Positions 5,936 to 7,561 of a stretch of 7,561 bases of DNA are shown piece by piece; positions within the stretch are counted from its first letter, which is position 1; each line of letters begins with the position of its first letter. The position numbers and the translations under genes were made by a program. The notes beneath the pieces were generated by a model. The model ran no database searches. It was not told the origin of the DNA and worked only from the letters and a program-made list of their open reading frames with translations. Origin of the DNA: Christensenella sp. UBA1224 (GTDB taxonomy: Bacteria; Bacillota; Clostridia; Christensenellales; Aristaeellaceae); the NCBI GenBank assembly GCA_002309235.1, contig DBXA01000132.1:8843-16403 (forward strand), given 5' to 3'.

Positions 5936-6769
5936 ATGAGAATACGAATTATGATGGTATCAGTCATATTACTTGCGTTATTTGTGACAATGCCTGTCTT
6001 CGGGGAATCGGAAACCTTCGGAGGAAACATGGATTGGCCGACATTTCACGGGATGCAGTTGGGGCTGAGTATGCCATACGTGCTTTTGCAGGAAGAATAT
6101 TGCAATGGATATGAACCGGAACTGATCTATCCCGCGGGAAAGACGCTGGAGGAGGTATCGGAAGGGGATCTGACGTATCAGCTGCGGTACTGGATCGGCA
6201 GGGAAGAAGTATACGGTGTTGACTGCGAGATCATATATCTGTTTGAGGACAATGTCTTTACCTCAGCAGTTGTGAAGGGAAACGCAGCGACGAAAGAGAC
6301 AGCAGACGAATGGATCGAAAACATGCATAGGTTATTCGATGACCTGTACGGAGATATATCGTATAGCGGTGTTTGGCAGAAACGCTCTTCTCAGCTTGTT
6401 TACAATATCCCTGCGGAATGGGAAGGACATATGGGGAACTACCTGACAAGGGAGTACATATGGCCCGTGGTGGCAGTGGGAGGCGCGGATACGCAAGGGG
6501 ATGCCACTGGAGACGCGGGAGAGCAGAGAAACAAAAAGGAGAGCCGGACTTACGAAGTTTCTGCCGCTGTATCTATGCGGTATATATGCAATGACATGGA
6601 AGAGATGATACTCGCCGGTTTCAATTGGGACGGAGGAGAGGAGTTTTTCCCAGAAGAAGGCAAACGATCTGGAGAAGGCCTGACGGAGCAGGAGATCCGT
6701 GAAAAGCTGGGTGATGCCGCATCTGATATACTGGATGCGAAGTACCACGACAGCAGGTATTATCATTGA
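5936..6769 (+). CDS. Secreted protein of unknown function
   Basis: I do not recognise this 277-residue protein as a named family. Residues 1-23 form a signal peptide (Met-Arg-Ile-Arg, hydrophobic core at about 6-18, cleavage after Val-Phe-Gly), and no lipobox cysteine is present. The mature protein opens with Trp-Pro-Thr-Phe-His-Gly-Met-Gln-Leu-Gly-Leu-Ser (34-45). That resembles the start of small extracytoplasmic domains that read 'phi-x-G-x-x-hG-x-S'. It continues as an alpha/beta pattern ending near Leu-Tyr-Gly-Asp (137-140). A Gly/Asp/Lys-rich linker at about 182-204 separates a short acidic C-terminal part. ATG 5936 is chosen over the in-frame TTG 5903 because AGGAG sits at 5920-5924 and the signal peptide begins there. 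The position between the anti-sigma gene and the RHS gene suggests a surface role with one of them. Composition is poorer in G+C than both flanks. Confidence 0.75.
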   Translation: MRIRIMMVSVILLALFVTMPVFGESETFGGNMDWPTFHGMQLGLSMPYVLLQEEYCNGYEPELIYPAGKTLEEVSEGDLTYQLRYWIGREEVYGVDCEIIYLFEDNVFTSAVVKGNAATKETADEWIENMHRLFDDLYGDISYSGVWQKRSSQLVYNIPAEWEGHMGNYLTREYIWPVVAVGGADTQGDATGDAGEQRNKKESRTYEVSAAVSMRYICNDMEEMILAGFNWDGGEEFFPEEGKRSGEGLTEQEIREKLGDAASDILDAKYHDSRYYH

Positions 6770-6796
6770 AAACTGTGTTGATCCAGGTGTATGAGA

Positions 6797-6847
6797 GGGA
6801 GGTAAGGGAAGATGAAAAAGAATATCAAAGCAAGAGCTCGCAGATGA
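6797..6847 (+). other. Strong start site opening an 11-codon frame
   Basis: GGGAGG at 6797-6802 lies nine bases before ATG 6812, the best translation start in this part of the window. It encodes Met-Lys-Lys-Asn-Ile-Lys-Ala-Arg-Ala-Arg-Arg and then TGA at 6845-6847. The basic start looks like the beginning of a signal peptide whose hydrophobic core is missing. The stop overlaps ATG 6844 as ATGA, so ribosomes could restart there. The likeliest reading is the authentic start of the RHS gene, cut off by a deletion or frameshift. Confidence 0.5.
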
Positions 6848-7161
6848 CGTATGACAGCTACGACAACCTGACGAGCTATGTGAAGCCGGGCCATCCGGTA
6901 TCCGCGCCGATTACGATCGAATACGGGGATGGGACATTCCCGCAGTACCACCTGCCGGTACGGGAAAAGAGCAGTGAGAATATCTACATCGCGCGGGGCT
7001 ACCATGAAGGCGGTATGCAGACGAACGAGCGGAGGATCGTATACGAACAGAGAAACGATCCCGATCCGACGATGGTCAGGACGGAGACGGGTACACGGCG
7101 AACTGGAATTACGCGGCCAGTACGAAGGACGCGCGAGGCAAGATCTCCACAAGAACGGTAA
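6844..7161 (+). CDS. RHS-gene fragment, middle frame
   Basis: From ATG 6844 this frame gives 105 residues. The first 80 or so look genuine: Met-Thr-Tyr-Asp-Ser-Tyr-Asp-Asn-Leu-Thr-Ser-Tyr is a YD-repeat-like motif, and Tyr/Asp/Gly-rich sequence continues to about Asp-Pro-Thr-Met-Val-Arg-Thr near 7083. After that it turns into Arg/Thr-rich sequence typical of out-of-frame reading and stops at TAA 7159-7161. The frame can be extended upstream to TTG 6766, which overlaps the preceding gene's stop, but that start has no good ribosome binding site. Its only start overlaps the stop of the 11-codon frame. Confidence 0.45.
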   Translation: MTYDSYDNLTSYVKPGHPVSAPITIEYGDGTFPQYHLPVREKSSENIYIARGYHEGGMQTNERRIVYEQRNDPDPTMVRTETGTRRTGITRPVRRTREARSPQER

Positions 7162-7561
7162 ACGCCTATACAGGCCTTACGGAGTCCGCGCAGAGCCCTG
7201 TCGGGAGTCCGGTCGTATACACTTACGACGACGCCGACAGGCTGACGGAGGTAAGATCCGCGATAGAGACGGGCAGGGAAGCGAAGAACGCTTATACCTA
7301 CCAGAATGACCGCCTGACGGAGATCAGCCACAACACCACGGGCGCAACCAACGATGTCAAATACACGCTGGAATACGACAGCCTTGGGAACAACACGGCG
7401 GTGAAGGTAATAACCGGAACAAATCCGGAAGACGAAGTATCCCTCGTGCAGAGGACATTTACCAATGACAGGCGGCACCTGCCTATAACAGAAACAACAG
7501 GGAATGGCAGTACGGTGAGCTTTGCATACGATGATTTCGGCCGTATCACGAGCCGTACGGT
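7083..7561 (+). CDS. RHS/YD-repeat fragment, open at the right edge
   Basis: This frame is open from 7008 to the end of the window and has no usable start codon. From 7083 it encodes convincing RHS sequence: Gly-Asp-Gly-Tyr-Thr-Ala-Asn-Trp-Asn-Tyr, then Tyr-Thr-Tyr-Asp-Asp-Ala-Asp-Arg-Leu-Thr-Glu-Val (7218 on), Tyr-Thr-Tyr-Gln-Asn-Asp-Arg-Leu-Thr-Glu-Ile (7293 on), Glu-Tyr-Asp-Ser-Leu-Gly-Asn (7371 on) and Phe-Ala-Tyr-Asp-Asp-Phe-Gly-Arg-Ile-Thr-Ser (7521 on). These are repeats of the form Tyr-Asp-x2-(Gly/Asp)-(Arg/Asn)-Leu/Ile-Thr, spaced about 25-50 residues. It must be the continuation of the fragment upstream after a -1 frame change. G+C is about 63% at 7081-7140, back to the level seen before the AT-rich stretch. 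Confidence 0.75.

Larger units (their letters stand above)
6812..7561 (+). pseudogene. Broken, partial RHS/YD-repeat gene running off the right edge
   Basis: Coding signal passes through three frames. The good start at 6812 stops at 6847. A second frame carries Tyr-Asp-Ser-Tyr-Asp-Asn-Leu-Thr-Ser from 6850 and closes at 7161. A third frame carries clear YD repeats from about 7083 to the edge. RHS/YD-repeat proteins are large secreted or wall-bound shells that often carry variable C-terminal toxin or adhesin domains. The 5' end here lacks the usual long N-terminal part: barely 30 codons separate the start from the first YD-like motif. I infer a large internal deletion plus a one-base loss. A sequencing error could explain the second break but not the missing N-terminus. 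The C-terminus is outside the window, so any toxin domain cannot be judged. Confidence 0.6.

Noticed and set aside
6766..6843. TTG 6766 as start of the RHS fragment
   Set aside because: The TTGA overlap with the preceding stop is tempting, but no good ribosome binding site precedes it, and the strong site at 6797-6802 points to ATG 6812.
6962..6968. GGGAAAA as a slippery site for programmed frameshifting in the RHS gene
   Set aside because: It is not in the frame needed for -1 slippage, and the -1 frame meets a stop at 6975-6977 directly afterwards.
1..7561. CRISPR arrays, tRNA or rRNA genes, insertion sequences
   Set aside because: No regularly spaced repeats, cloverleaf or rRNA sequence, transposase or terminal inverted repeats with target duplications were seen.

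Overview
The window looks like chromosomal or accessory DNA of a fairly GC-rich member of the Firmicutes, most likely Clostridia and possibly a gut lineage. Three things suggest this: strong GGAGG-type ribosome binding sites and TTG starts, sigma-A-like promoters, and the gene content. That content is a secreted SH3-repeat protein, a cytoplasmic GH106-like glycosidase of the kind seen in gut clostridia, an ECF sigma factor with a DUF4367-type membrane partner, and an RHS/YD-repeat gene. No species-level marker is present.

Layout. Positions 1-45 hold the terminator of a gene lying off the left edge. A gene-poor stretch (46-207) leads to a terminator facing left. This serves a minus-strand gene (261-959) for an exported protein with three bacterial SH3 domains. 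A divergent intergenic region (960-1158) carries a perfect TATAAT inside nested inverted repeats, which is a candidate operator for the SH3 gene. To its right is a single large gene (1159-4245) for a 1028-residue GH106-like glycoside hydrolase without a signal peptide, closed by a strong terminator (4254-4297).

The right half is one apparent transcription unit on the plus strand. A sigma-A-like promoter (4336-4364) and a structured leader precede an ECF sigma factor (4485-5045). Its stop overlaps the TTG start of a single-pass membrane protein (5042-5842) with a cytoplasmic helical segment and an extracellular DUF4367-like domain, presumably the anti-sigma partner. Next comes a secreted protein of unknown function (5936-6769), and then an RHS/YD-repeat gene that runs off the right edge. 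I see no terminator between these genes, so signal sensing, transcription control and surface proteins may be linked.

The RHS gene is broken as it stands. A good start site (6812) opens only an 11-codon frame ending in TGA. The YD-repeat-like reading then continues in a second frame (6844-7161) and finally in a third (from about 7083 to the edge). From the second half of the DUF4367 gene through the unknown secreted gene, base composition falls well below that of the flanks. This suggests a replaced or imported segment. The region most worth pursuing is the sigma/anti-sigma/secreted/RHS cluster. I cannot show that it is a new system from the sequence alone.
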